Shown: one piece after another, positions 34,968 to 41,947 of the stretch | Numbering within the stretch: position 1 is the stretch's first letter | How the letters are laid out: each line of letters starts with the position of its first letter | Origin: Corynebacterium aurimucosum ATCC 700975 | Lineage (GTDB): Bacteria > Actinomycetota > Actinomycetes > Mycobacteriales > Mycobacteriaceae | Assembly: GCF_007672725.1 (NCBI RefSeq) | Contig: NZ_VDTC01000004.1 | Span: forward strand, 124,001-188,000 | Direction of reading: 5' to 3' | DNA: 64,000 nt | Notes under the pieces: model-generated | Told to the model about the DNA's origin: nothing | What the model saw: only the letters and a program-made list of their open reading frames with translations | Databases searched by the model: none | Position numbers and translations under genes: made by a program

Positions 34968-36062
34968 TTAGCTGCTGTCGGGTGGTTCCTCTGGTGGTTG
35001 TCCTGCTTGTTCGGCGTTGAGTCTGGCTACTGCTTCTTGGTATTCGGGCATTGCGGTGATTGGTGTGCCCCAGGGTGGGATGAAGGCCACCCCGGTGTTG
35101 AGCCGGTACATGTAGCCACGCCCGGTAGGCCTTTGTGGGTCATCATCATTGATCCCGTTGTGGTAGGCGCACAGGAAGGTCAGATTCTTGATGTTGGTGT
35201 AGCCTCCCGCCTGCCAAGGCTCCAAATGATGCACCTGGCAGTAATCAGCGGGCTTGTTACAGCCTGGTCTAGAACAGGTGTGGAATTCAGCATGCAGGGT
35301 AAGGCGTTGTTTGAAGTTTGCTCCACGCTCTAGCCGGAAGGTGTCGATGGGTCCTTCAATAGGGTGCACGATGGTGGCATAGCCTATTTCGGCAAACTTG
35401 TGGGTGAGGAATTCCGCCCCGGTCATGCGCCCGCCATTAGTCAGGTTGAGTTCGATGTCATCCCCGTCGCCGTTAATGATCTGGTCTAGCTCGTTCAACG
35501 TGACGATGACTTGGGTGCGCACCGCTGGTTTGGAACCGGTGCTTTCTTTGAAGAAGATGTCGTTGGCGGCTTGAAGCAGGTCGGTGTTGGTTGATTCGAG
35601 GACACTGCGCATGTTGGCAATCGTGGTGGCGTCGTCAGTGATGGAGAGAGTGTTGGGGCCTTGTTCCCGGTAGGTGATGCGCACGCCTGGTTTGGCTATG
35701 CGTTTGGAGCGGAGTTCTTTCAGTCGTGTGGCGGCGACGGTGGGGATGCGGTGTGCGGGTGTGGCGGCGAGTTTGATTCGCAGGTTCCAGGCGTCGAGGG
35801 TTTTCTTGACCTTTGCGGTGTAGGACTCGATGAGGGTAAGGGTGCCGAGGCTGTGGTGTTGTTGAAGTGCTGCGTGGCGGGCTTTGCGTTGTTTGCCGCT
35901 AAAGCGGGTGGGGCCGAAATAAACCTGGTTAAGGCGCGCTAGTTCGGCGGCATCGGTTGGGTCGGCGCCGAGCGCGCGGAGCTCATCGGGTGAGCCAGGA
36001 ATGTTTTCCACCAGCGCAATCCCCGAGTTGCGGAGGCGGATGTAGGTTTCGATATCCCCCAT
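34968..36062 (-). CDS. HNH endonuclease-motif protein, coryne/mycobacterial repeat family
   Basis: A 364-residue protein with a C-terminal HNH motif: CSRPGCNKPADYCQVHHLEP carries the first Cys pair and the HH, and LTFLCAYHNGIND supplies the last Cys and the final His/Asn. The N-terminal two thirds (RFSGKQRKARHAALQQHH, then LIESYTAKVKKTLDAWNLR) is the helical region shared by multi-copy HNH proteins of Corynebacterium. Their DNA target and role are undefined. The open frame runs 109 codons further upstream, but family homology begins at MGDIETYIRLRNSG, and TAGTCT lies 8 nt before that ATG. Composition is more AT-rich than adjacent genes, suggesting transfer. Confidence 0.82.
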   Translation of the reverse strand: MGDIETYIRLRNSGIALVENIPGSPDELRALGADPTDAAELARLNQVYFGPTRFSGKQRKARHAALQQHHSLGTLTLIESYTAKVKKTLDAWNLRIKLAATPAHRIPTVAATRLKELRSKRIAKPGVRITYREQGPNTLSITDDATTIANMRSVLESTNTDLLQAANDIFFKESTGSKPAVRTQVIVTLNELDQIINGDGDDIELNLTNGGRMTGAEFLTHKFAEIGYATIVHPIEGPIDTFRLERGANFKQRLTLHAEFHTCSRPGCNKPADYCQVHHLEPWQAGGYTNIKNLTFLCAYHNGINDDDPQRPTGRGYMYRLNTGVAFIPPWGTPITAMPEYQEAVARLNAEQAGQPPEEPPDSS

Positions 36063-36070
36063 GGGCACAG

Positions 36071-36076
36071 AGACTA
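36071..36076 (-). promoter_or_regulatory. HNH gene -10 box, leaderless type
   Basis: TAGTCT on the minus strand ends 8 nt before the ATG at 36062, supporting the short version of the protein. Confidence 0.45.
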
Positions 36077-36212
36077 AAACAGCACCGTGGGCCCCGCAAC
36101 CGGAGGGACAAAATTCCTGGTTAATGGGGCTGGTACGAGAAAAGCCCCTAGATTGAGTTGGCTGGTTCGCATACCGATTGAATTCGCCATATGCTGCTGC
36201 CCAACCTTTCTC

Positions 36213-36310
36213 CTCTCGGTAAAGCCGGTCGAAACGAGAGCCTCCTGAAGCCTTTTCGCACAGCCTCGCAGGAGGCCCGCTATCGGGGATAGCGGGCATG
36301 GGTAGCCCAT
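36213..36310. repeat. Four consecutive hairpins, possible structured RNA
   Basis: This is most of the 304-bp gap between the HNH gene and the M20 gene. Back-to-back inverted repeats occupy it: CTCTCG/CGAGAG (36213-36240), CCTCCTG/CAGGAGG (36241-36275), GCCCGCTATC/GATAGCGGGC with a 3-nt loop (36275-36297), and ATGGG/CCCAT (36298-36310). No protein-like reading frame explains them. I do not recognise an RNA family. Confidence 0.55.
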
Positions 36311-36352
36311 CAGCTTGAATCCAAACCGACCTGACAGCACAGCAGTTTCCGG

Positions 36353-36358
36353 TATGCT
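36353..36358 (+). promoter_or_regulatory. -10 box upstream of the M20 gene
   Basis: TATGCT ends 8 nt before the ATG at 36367. An alternative start at 36388 has AAAGGA 7 nt upstream, so both a leaderless and a ribosome-binding-site start are possible. Confidence 0.4.
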
Positions 36359-36366
36359 CGGCGCAC

Positions 36367-37755
36367 ATGCTCGGAAAGGATGACACCATGAAGATGGCCC
36401 CGCGCCACCGTCAGCAATTGCCACCGCTTCCGATGGTCTCGGCCAAGCTCGGGGAGCGGTTGGCCAGCCACGTGTTCGTGGAGGAAGGCCGGGAGCTGCT
36501 TCCGGAGTTGCAGGCCTTCCGCCGCGATATGCACCAGAACCCGGAGGTGGGGCTGCATCTGCCGCGCACCCAGGAGAAGGTGCTCGAAGCCCTTAAAGGC
36601 CTACCGCTGGAGATTCATCTGGGCCGTGACCTCAGCTCGGTCGTCGCGGTGCTGCGCGGCGGCAAGCGCGGCGAGCGCCCCGTGTCGGTGCTGCTGCGCG
36701 CGGACATGGACGCTCTTCCGGTGCGTGAGCAAACGGGCAGCCCGTTTGCCTCGACGAATAGCAACATGCATGCCTGTGGCCACGACCTGCACACGGCGGG
36801 GCTTATCGGCGCGGTGAAGATGCTGTGCCGCCACCGCGAGGAGCTGTTGGGCGATGTCATCTTCATGTTCCAGCCGGGCGAGGAAGGTCCGGGCGGCGCG
36901 CAGCCGATGATCGATGAGGGCGTGCTCGACGCCGCCGGCCGCCGCCCCATTGCCGCCTACGGTTTGCACGTCGGCCCGCAGGATCGGGGCACCTTCCACC
37001 ACATCGCGGGCCCGATGATGGCCTCGTCGTCGAACCTGGGGATTACCGTCTACGGCAAGGGTGGGCATGGCTCGCGCCCGCACGATGCTATCGATCCCGT
37101 TGCGGCCCTCGCGGAGATCCAGATGGCGCTGCAAGTGGCGCTGACCAGGCGTTTCGATGCGAACTCGCCGATTGTCATCACGGTGACCAACCTGCGCGCG
37201 GGCGATGGCGCGGTCAACGTCATCCCGGACAAGGCGGAGCTGGGCGCGACGGTGCGCGTGCTTCGCGACGAACACATCGACGCAGTCCGCCAAATGATCA
37301 TCGAGGTCTCGAGCTCCGTGGCGGCTTCCCATCGTTGTACCGCGAAGGTGGACTTCGAGGTCCTGTACTCGGCCACCAAGACTTCACCGCGCGAGGACCA
37401 GTTCGCTGCGTCGTTGTGGGCGGGTATGTTCGGCGCGGAAAACGTGCTGACCATGGACACCCCGATGATGGCCTCGGAAGATTTCGGCGCGGTGTTATCC
37501 CAGGTTCCGGGCACCTTCATGTGGTTCGGTACGGGGGATCCGCATACCCCGGAGCACATGCGCGAGTGGAACCACTCGCCGCAGGTGCGTTTCGATGATT
37601 CCGTTCTGGGAGACCAAGCCGCAGCCCTGGCGGCGGTGGCCTTTGAGCGCCTCGCCGCCGAGGACGCCCACCCCTCGCCGGCCACGAAGGCTATGCGTGC
37701 GCCGGTGCAGGGGACAGGGGCGGATGCGCAGCCGCCTTCTTCCGCAGCGCAATAG
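36367..37755 (+). CDS. M20D-family amidohydrolase / aminoacylase
   Basis: Zinc-dependent hydrolase that removes acyl groups from amino acids or related amides. The 462-residue protein has ELQAFRRDMHQNPEVGLHLP, LLRADMDALPV, the metal-binding MHACGHDLHTAG (Cys and His ligands near residue 137), and FQPGEEGPGGAQPMIDEG with the Glu pair. It has the dimerisation segment GKGGHGSRPHDAIDP and a final SEDFG ligand block. Skin corynebacteria use a related enzyme to release axillary odour acids; whether this one does so is unknown. The start is 36367 or 36388. The last 65 bp overlap the 3' end of the convergent PrsW gene, giving an unusual Pro/Ala tail. Confidence 0.9.
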   Translation: MLGKDDTMKMAPRHRQQLPPLPMVSAKLGERLASHVFVEEGRELLPELQAFRRDMHQNPEVGLHLPRTQEKVLEALKGLPLEIHLGRDLSSVVAVLRGGKRGERPVSVLLRADMDALPVREQTGSPFASTNSNMHACGHDLHTAGLIGAVKMLCRHREELLGDVIFMFQPGEEGPGGAQPMIDEGVLDAAGRRPIAAYGLHVGPQDRGTFHHIAGPMMASSSNLGITVYGKGGHGSRPHDAIDPVAALAEIQMALQVALTRRFDANSPIVITVTNLRAGDGAVNVIPDKAELGATVRVLRDEHIDAVRQMIIEVSSSVAASHRCTAKVDFEVLYSATKTSPREDQFAASLWAGMFGAENVLTMDTPMMASEDFGAVLSQVPGTFMWFGTGDPHTPEHMREWNHSPQVRFDDSVLGDQAAALAAVAFERLAAEDAHPSPATKAMRAPVQGTGADAQPPSSAAQ

Positions 37756-38461
37756 TGCCCCAGATGGTGGCTACCCATTCGGCTAGCACGATGACCATGC
37801 CGGCGAGGAGGGGCCAGATAGCGTCGTCGAGCGCAGTGCTTAACGACGGGAAGAGGTTCTTCGTGGCGTGCACCGCGATGGCGATAATAAGCCAGCGCAC
37901 CGGCTGTTTCTGGGACAGGCCATAGGCACTAAGACCAGTGAACAGCGAGTGGGAGAGCGGGTTGGAGGCCAGGCGGATGACGCCTGCCCCGATCGCCCCG
38001 GCGGTATCCGAATCGAGGTTGTCCGCCGTCATGCGCGCGAAGGCGGTGGCGTCCTCACCCACAGTGAAACCGATACCCACGGCCACGCCCACAAGGACGT
38101 AGTCGAGCCAACTGCGGGGCCGGATGACGAAGGTACAGATAAGCAGCACGCCGAGGAACTTCAGCACTTCCTCGATGAGCGGCGCATACCCCGCAGCGCC
38201 CAGCCAGTCCAGGCCCGCGCGAGTAAGAAGATGGACCATGTTCGTGTTGAGTTCCACCGCGAGGCCGGAAACCGCGAACCCCCACACCACGCCGTGCGCA
38301 ATTCCCGGCCGGCGGCGCAGGAAGAACAGCGCGAGGGGGACGAGTACGGCGGCGAAGACCACCGCAGTCAGCGCACTTGCGGGCAGGAAGGGCTCGCCCG
38401 CGTAGTGGAAGGCGGTGACGGCCAGCGCGCCGAGGGTCAGCAGGTAGTACAGGTACTTCAT
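37691..38461 (-). CDS. PrsW-family intramembrane metalloprotease (copy 1)
   Basis: Multi-pass membrane protein of 256 residues with the PrsW signature residues. EEVLKF has Glu97-Glu98 in a membrane segment, FTVGED has Glu136, and NPLSHSLFTG has His171. A further His198 lies in IAVHATKN. In B. subtilis PrsW performs site-1 cleavage of an anti-sigma factor. The ATG overlaps the stop of the small exported protein gene by 4 bp (ATGA), so it is the third gene of a coupled set. Full-length similarity to copy 2 indicates duplication. Its final 65 bp are shared in antisense with the M20 gene. The substrate is unknown. Confidence 0.85.
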   Translation of the reverse strand: MKYLYYLLTLGALAVTAFHYAGEPFLPASALTAVVFAAVLVPLALFFLRRRPGIAHGVVWGFAVSGLAVELNTNMVHLLTRAGLDWLGAAGYAPLIEEVLKFLGVLLICTFVIRPRSWLDYVLVGVAVGIGFTVGEDATAFARMTADNLDSDTAGAIGAGVIRLASNPLSHSLFTGLSAYGLSQKQPVRWLIIAIAVHATKNLFPSLSTALDDAIWPLLAGMVIVLAEWVATIWGTIALRKKAAAHPPLSPAPAHA

Positions 38462-38880
38462 GCGTCCTCCGGCTGCACACGGTCGGCGAAGTCACTTGCC
38501 TTCGGTCCGTAGATGTGGAGGAAGGAGATGGTGTTGTTGTGCCGCTGAGACAGCGTGATGCCGTCGCCGTCCTCGACGCGGTAGAGCTCGGCAGCCTGGG
38601 TGGTGATGGGGGCGTCGGTGAGCGCGCTGGTCCCGTTGAAGGAGCGGTGCTGGCGCGGCAGGTACGTTTCGACCTCGCGGGAGGAGCTGCCTTCCTCAGA
38701 AATGATGGTCGCGCTCCCGCAGTTCCAGGTCTGCGAGGAGGCGTACGGATCCTCCGGGCACTCCAGTCCCGGGATGCCGCGCACGGGGGTGGTGTCGGGA
38801 GTGGGGTCGGGGAGGAGGGCGTCGGCAAGCGGTACTGCGGCGAGGACGCCGATGCAGGAATAAATCAGTGTGTTTCTCAT
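38458..38880 (-). CDS. Small exported protein between two PrsW genes
   Basis: A 140-residue protein with an N-terminal hydrophobic segment (MRNTLIYSCIGVLAAVPLAD) that should act as a signal peptide or anchor. A Pro/Thr-rich linker and a polar extracellular domain with two cysteines (ECPEDP and NWNCG-like WNCGSA) follow, enough for one disulfide. I recognise no family. It overlaps the PrsW gene before it and the one after it by 4 bp each, so all three are co-translated. That makes it a candidate substrate or partner of the proteases, though this is inference. TAGGGT 7 nt before the ATG could also start a leaderless transcript here. Confidence 0.75.
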   Translation of the reverse strand: MRNTLIYSCIGVLAAVPLADALLPDPTPDTTPVRGIPGLECPEDPYASSQTWNCGSATIISEEGSSSREVETYLPRQHRSFNGTSALTDAPITTQAAELYRVEDGDGITLSQRHNNTISFLHIYGPKASDFADRVQPEDA

Positions 38881-39665
38881 GCTTTCGACCCTAAGAGCTG
38901 CGGGTTTGCGCCGGTATCCTCCGCAGGGAGGATTTTGCGGAGTTTGACAATGCTGACAATCATGGCCACCCACAGGCCGATGAGGATGAGGAAGGTGGGG
39001 AAGATGGGCCATAGGGCGTCGTCAAACGCGGTAGAGATAGACGGGCCGAAATTAGCCGTGAAGTGCACCGCCATGGCGATGAGCAACCAGCGCACCGGTT
39101 GCCGGCGGGAGAGCCCGTAAGCCGCGATTGAGGTGAAGAAGGAATGCATGAGTGGGTTCGCGATGAATCGGGCAAGGAGCCCCAGAAGCGTTCCCTTGAG
39201 ATCAGAATCGAGGTTCTCCAGTGTCATGTTGGCGTAGTAGATGGCGTTCTCGGTCACGCTAAAGCCCATGCCCACGGCCACGCCGACGAAGACGTAGTCC
39301 GCCCAGTGGCGCGGCCGGATGACGCAGGTGCAGATGAAGACGACGCCGAGGAATTTAAGGACTTCCTCGTTAAGTGGGGCGATTCCAGCGATGACCAGCC
39401 AGTCCGGGACCGTACGGATGAGGAGATGGTTCATGTGCTCGTTGAGCTGGCCGGCGACAGTGGAGACCGCAATACCCCACACCACCCCGTGCGCAATGCC
39501 GGGGTGCTTGCGCAGAATCAGCAGCGTGAGGCCTAGTGCAACAGCGGCGTAGGCCACCGCGGCGAGCGCACTGGTAGTGACGAAAGCGCCGTGGGAGAAA
39601 TCATAAGCGACGTACACCAGCCCAGCGGCGGTGAGCAGTTCGTACAAAGTCTGTGTTCTTCTCAT
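38877..39665 (-). CDS. PrsW-family intramembrane metalloprotease (copy 2)
   Basis: A 262-residue paralogue of the gene at 37691. It has the same layout: PGIAHGVVWGIAVS, EEVLKFLGVVFICT with Glu100-Glu101, FSVTEN with Glu139, PLMHSFFTS with His174 and AVHFTANFG with His201. The ATG at 39665 is set by TAGCCT 7 nt upstream. The open frame extends to 39797 only because part of the 3' end of this gene family is duplicated there. The C-terminus (KILPAEDTG) is encoded by a 32-bp element that recurs upstream of the gene. It overlaps the exported-protein gene by 4 bp and is divergent from the two-component system. Confidence 0.85.
   Translation of the reverse strand: MRRTQTLYELLTAAGLVYVAYDFSHGAFVTTSALAAVAYAAVALGLTLLILRKHPGIAHGVVWGIAVSTVAGQLNEHMNHLLIRTVPDWLVIAGIAPLNEEVLKFLGVVFICTCVIRPRHWADYVFVGVAVGMGFSVTENAIYYANMTLENLDSDLKGTLLGLLARFIANPLMHSFFTSIAAYGLSRRQPVRWLLIAMAVHFTANFGPSISTAFDDALWPIFPTFLILIGLWVAMIVSIVKLRKILPAEDTGANPQLLGSKA
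38910..38941. repeat. 32-bp direct repeat with internal hairpin, copy A
   Basis: Contains ATCCTCC-GCAG-GGAGGAT followed by TTTT, lying inside the last codons of PrsW copy 2. Copy B at 39696-39727 differs at a single base. Confidence 0.9.
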
Positions 39666-39672
39666 GCGCTTT

Positions 39673-39678
39673 AGGCTA
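39673..39678 (-). promoter_or_regulatory. PrsW operon -10 box, leaderless type
   Basis: TAGCCT on the minus strand ends 7 nt before the ATG at 39665 and would start the three-gene PrsW operon. Confidence 0.5.
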
Positions 39679-39695
39679 TGAACTGGAGCTGGGGT

Positions 39696-39727
39696 GCCGG
39701 TATCCTCCGCAGGGAGGATTTTCCGGA
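39696..39727. repeat. 32-bp direct repeat with internal hairpin, copy B
   Basis: Same hairpin and T-run as copy A, now in the intergenic region between PrsW copy 2 and the sensor kinase. In translation it repeats KILPAEDTG, as expected for a relic of a prsW 3' end. Read on the plus strand it looks like an intrinsic terminator just before the kinase gene. Confidence 0.9.
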
Positions 39728-39753
39728 ACGCAGGGAGAACTATCGTGGCAACC

Positions 39754-40923
39754 ATGACGAGAAAGACGCGACCACTGTGGATCACGGTGCTGCTCATTTT
39801 CCTCTGCGTGGTGGCGGATTTGGCGGCATGGATCCCCCATATCGAAAACTTCGAGGGGACGGATCAGGAAGCCCTTGTTTTGGGCTTGATGGGTCTATTT
39901 AGCTTCGCCACGTGGATTCTGCTGCCCTTCGCCCTGCACCACTCACGGCGGGAGCGCAACATCCACGAGGAGTACCCCGGCCACCCGGTGGTGCTGATTG
40001 CGGCTCTGCTCGTCCTGGTACTAGGCGGGTTTCGCCCACTGTCGCTGTCAGTGCTGGTGGTGTTGATTTCAATCATCTCGCGCGGCCGATTGCGGTGGTC
40101 CCTGGCGGGGACGGCGGTCTTCGTGGCCTCGTGTGTGACCATTATCTCTGTGCCTTACATTCGGATGAACATCTTCGATCCCTTTGGTTACGTGTTCTAT
40201 GGAAGCCTCTTTCTCATCGTTGCTTGGATTACGGGCTCGGTGCGCGCGCAGCGCCGCCAGCGCGAGGTCACGCTGGTGAGCCTGGCGGAGCTCAACGAGG
40301 ATCAGCTGCGCTCGCGCGAGGAGCGCGCCCGCCTGGAGGAACGCAACCGCATTGCCCGCGATATCCACGATTCCCTTTCGCACCGGCTCAGCCTTATTTC
40401 CGTGTACGCGGGAGGCTTGAGCTACCGCAAGGACGCCGACCCGGAGCGGGTCGCCGAGGCGGCAGACACCATCCAGACGGAGGCCAAGGCCGCCGTGGAG
40501 GACCTGCGCGGGGTGATCAAGGCGCTGCGCGTGGATGACCGCGTGGATCCGCGCGCGAGCATCGAGGAGCACATCGGGCGCGCACGCGCGGCGGGGACGA
40601 AGGTGCGCTACGTCAAGGGAGACGTCGATAAGCTGAGCACACTAGCCGCCCACACGCTGGGCCGCGCCGTGCAGGAGGGGCTGACCAACGCGCGCAAGTA
40701 CGCGCCGGGGAAGAAGGTGACGCTCACCGTGGAGAACGAGGAGGATAAGGTGCGGGTGACCATGCAGAACAAGAAAGTGGCTGCGCAGCCAGAGTCCGGT
40801 GGCGGCAACGGCTTGTTGGGTCTGGAGGAACGCGCCCGGCTGGCGGGAGGTACTTTCAGAGTGCTTGACGACGCCTCCACTTTCACCTGGGTCCTCGAAC
40901 TCCCTGAGGAGGCACGTGCGTAA
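39754..40923 (+). CDS. Sensor histidine kinase, NarL/DesK type
   Basis: Membrane sensor kinase of 389 residues. About five hydrophobic segments fill residues 8-145 with almost no extracellular domain, so it probably senses a membrane-related signal. The HisKA_3 dimerisation motif ERNRIARDIHDSLSHRL holds the phospho-accepting His near residue 210. The ATPase domain has QEGLTNARKYAPG (N box) and GGGNGLLGLEERARL (G box). Two starts are possible: GTG 39745 with AGGGAG 7 nt upstream, or ATG 39754 with TATCGT 7 nt upstream. The stop overlaps the response regulator start (TAATG), so they are a cognate pair. Confidence 0.9.
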   Translation: MTRKTRPLWITVLLIFLCVVADLAAWIPHIENFEGTDQEALVLGLMGLFSFATWILLPFALHHSRRERNIHEEYPGHPVVLIAALLVLVLGGFRPLSLSVLVVLISIISRGRLRWSLAGTAVFVASCVTIISVPYIRMNIFDPFGYVFYGSLFLIVAWITGSVRAQRRQREVTLVSLAELNEDQLRSREERARLEERNRIARDIHDSLSHRLSLISVYAGGLSYRKDADPERVAEAADTIQTEAKAAVEDLRGVIKALRVDDRVDPRASIEEHIGRARAAGTKVRYVKGDVDKLSTLAAHTLGRAVQEGLTNARKYAPGKKVTLTVENEEDKVRVTMQNKKVAAQPESGGGNGLLGLEERARLAGGTFRVLDDASTFTWVLELPEEARA

Positions 40924-41570
40924 TGATTTCAGTGGTATTGGTCGATGACGAGCAAGCGCTGCGGCGCGGCATCCGCTTCATCCTGGAGGGCGCCGCAGAC
41001 ATCGAGGTGGTGGCCGAGGCCAGCAATGGGCGCGATGGCGTGGCCCGCGTGCTGGACCTGCAACCGGACGTCGTCCTCATGGACATCCGCATGCCCGTCA
41101 TGGATGGCATCGAGGCGGCCGGGAAACTGCGCGCGAGCGCGCCGGATATCCCGGTGGTCATGCTCACCGCCTTCGATACGGATGAGTTCATCGTGGATGC
41201 GCTGCACGCCGGCGCGATGGGCTTTCTGCTCAAGACCATCGAGCCGGAGGGCCTGGTCTCGGCGGTGCGCGCTGCGGCCACGGGGCAGCAGCTTTTGAGC
41301 CCGAAGGCCCTGAAGAATCTGCTGGCGCTCAAGCACCCCGAGCCCGCGCCGGCAGAACCAGAGGCGCCTGGGCCCCGCCCGCTGGAGGGCTTAAGCCAGC
41401 GCGAGAACGAGGTGGCGCAGCTGGTGGCCCAGGGCCTGGACAACCAGGAAATCGCGGGGCAGCTCTACGTGTCAGTTACGACGGTGAAGACCCACATCAA
41501 GCACATCCTGGACAAGCTGGGCGGCACCAACCGGGTGCACATCGCGATTGCGGTGTTGGAAGCGCGCTAG
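40923..41570 (+). CDS. LuxR/NarL-family response regulator
   Basis: DNA-binding partner of the preceding kinase. The 215-residue protein has a receiver domain with acidic pair Asp8-Asp9, phospho-acceptor Asp54 in VVLMDIRMPVMDG, the conserved Thr in MLTAF and the Lys in LLKTIEP. An Ala/Pro/Glu-rich linker follows, then a C-terminal LuxR-type helix-turn-helix (SQRENEVAQLVAQGLDNQEI, then LYVSVTTVKTHIKHILDKLG). Its stop overlaps that of the convergent membrane gene in CTAG. Target genes are unknown; the divergent PrsW operon next to the kinase is the obvious candidate. Confidence 0.93.
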   Translation: MISVVLVDDEQALRRGIRFILEGAADIEVVAEASNGRDGVARVLDLQPDVVLMDIRMPVMDGIEAAGKLRASAPDIPVVMLTAFDTDEFIVDALHAGAMGFLLKTIEPEGLVSAVRAAATGQQLLSPKALKNLLALKHPEPAPAEPEAPGPRPLEGLSQRENEVAQLVAQGLDNQEIAGQLYVSVTTVKTHIKHILDKLGGTNRVHIAIAVLEAR

Positions 41571-41947
41571 CGCCGGCGGATAAACGCGGAGGCGAGGCCG
41601 AGCAGCGCGATGACGATCACGATGATGGACGCCGCCGGCCAGTACTGGGGGTAGTACTTCAGCGCGTAGCCGAAGACCTGGCTGTCGTTGAACTGGCGGG
41701 CAAGTGCAATGGGCATCCACCACAACTTTGTGAGAGTGAGGACCGCGCCGAGCAGGCCAGCGATGATGCGGCGACTGCCGCGCAGAAAGAAGCTGGCTGC
41801 CACGAGGAGCATGCCGGCGATGGTGAGAGCGAATAGCAGGGGAGTTACCGCAGCGAATGGAGAGCCGTTGATGAGGAACTCGTGGTCAATTTCGTGCTGC
41901 TCGATGAGGGTATAGCCCTCAAGGACGACGTCGTCCGGTATTCCCAT
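41567..41947 (-). CDS. Small membrane protein downstream of the BCCT carrier
   Basis: A 126-residue protein with three hydrophobic segments at about residues 34-55, 61-77 and 103-122. It has a short acidic N-terminus (MGIPDDVVLEGYTLIEQHEI) and a basic end (FIRRR). I do not recognise a family. Its ATG follows the BCCT stop codon directly (TAAATG), so it depends on the BCCT transcript. It may be an accessory subunit of that carrier, which is inference from coupling. If the carrier is inactive, this gene may be drifting too, although its own frame is intact. Confidence 0.7.
   Translation of the reverse strand: MGIPDDVVLEGYTLIEQHEIDHEFLINGSPFAAVTPLLFALTIAGMLLVAASFFLRGSRRIIAGLLGAVLTLTKLWWMPIALARQFNDSQVFGYALKYYPQYWPAASIIVIVIALLGLASAFIRRR

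Noticed and set aside
36213..36310. tRNA, riboswitch, hammerhead ribozyme or HEARO RNA
   Set aside because: No tRNA T-arm or CCA-type acceptor, no hammerhead core order, and the HNH protein lacks the RuvC domain of IscB. The structure is reported only as unidentified.
36063..36389. 109-codon N-terminal extension of the HNH protein
   Set aside because: Unusual Cys/Pro/Ser-rich composition, runs through four hairpins, and family homology plus a -10 box place the start at 36062.
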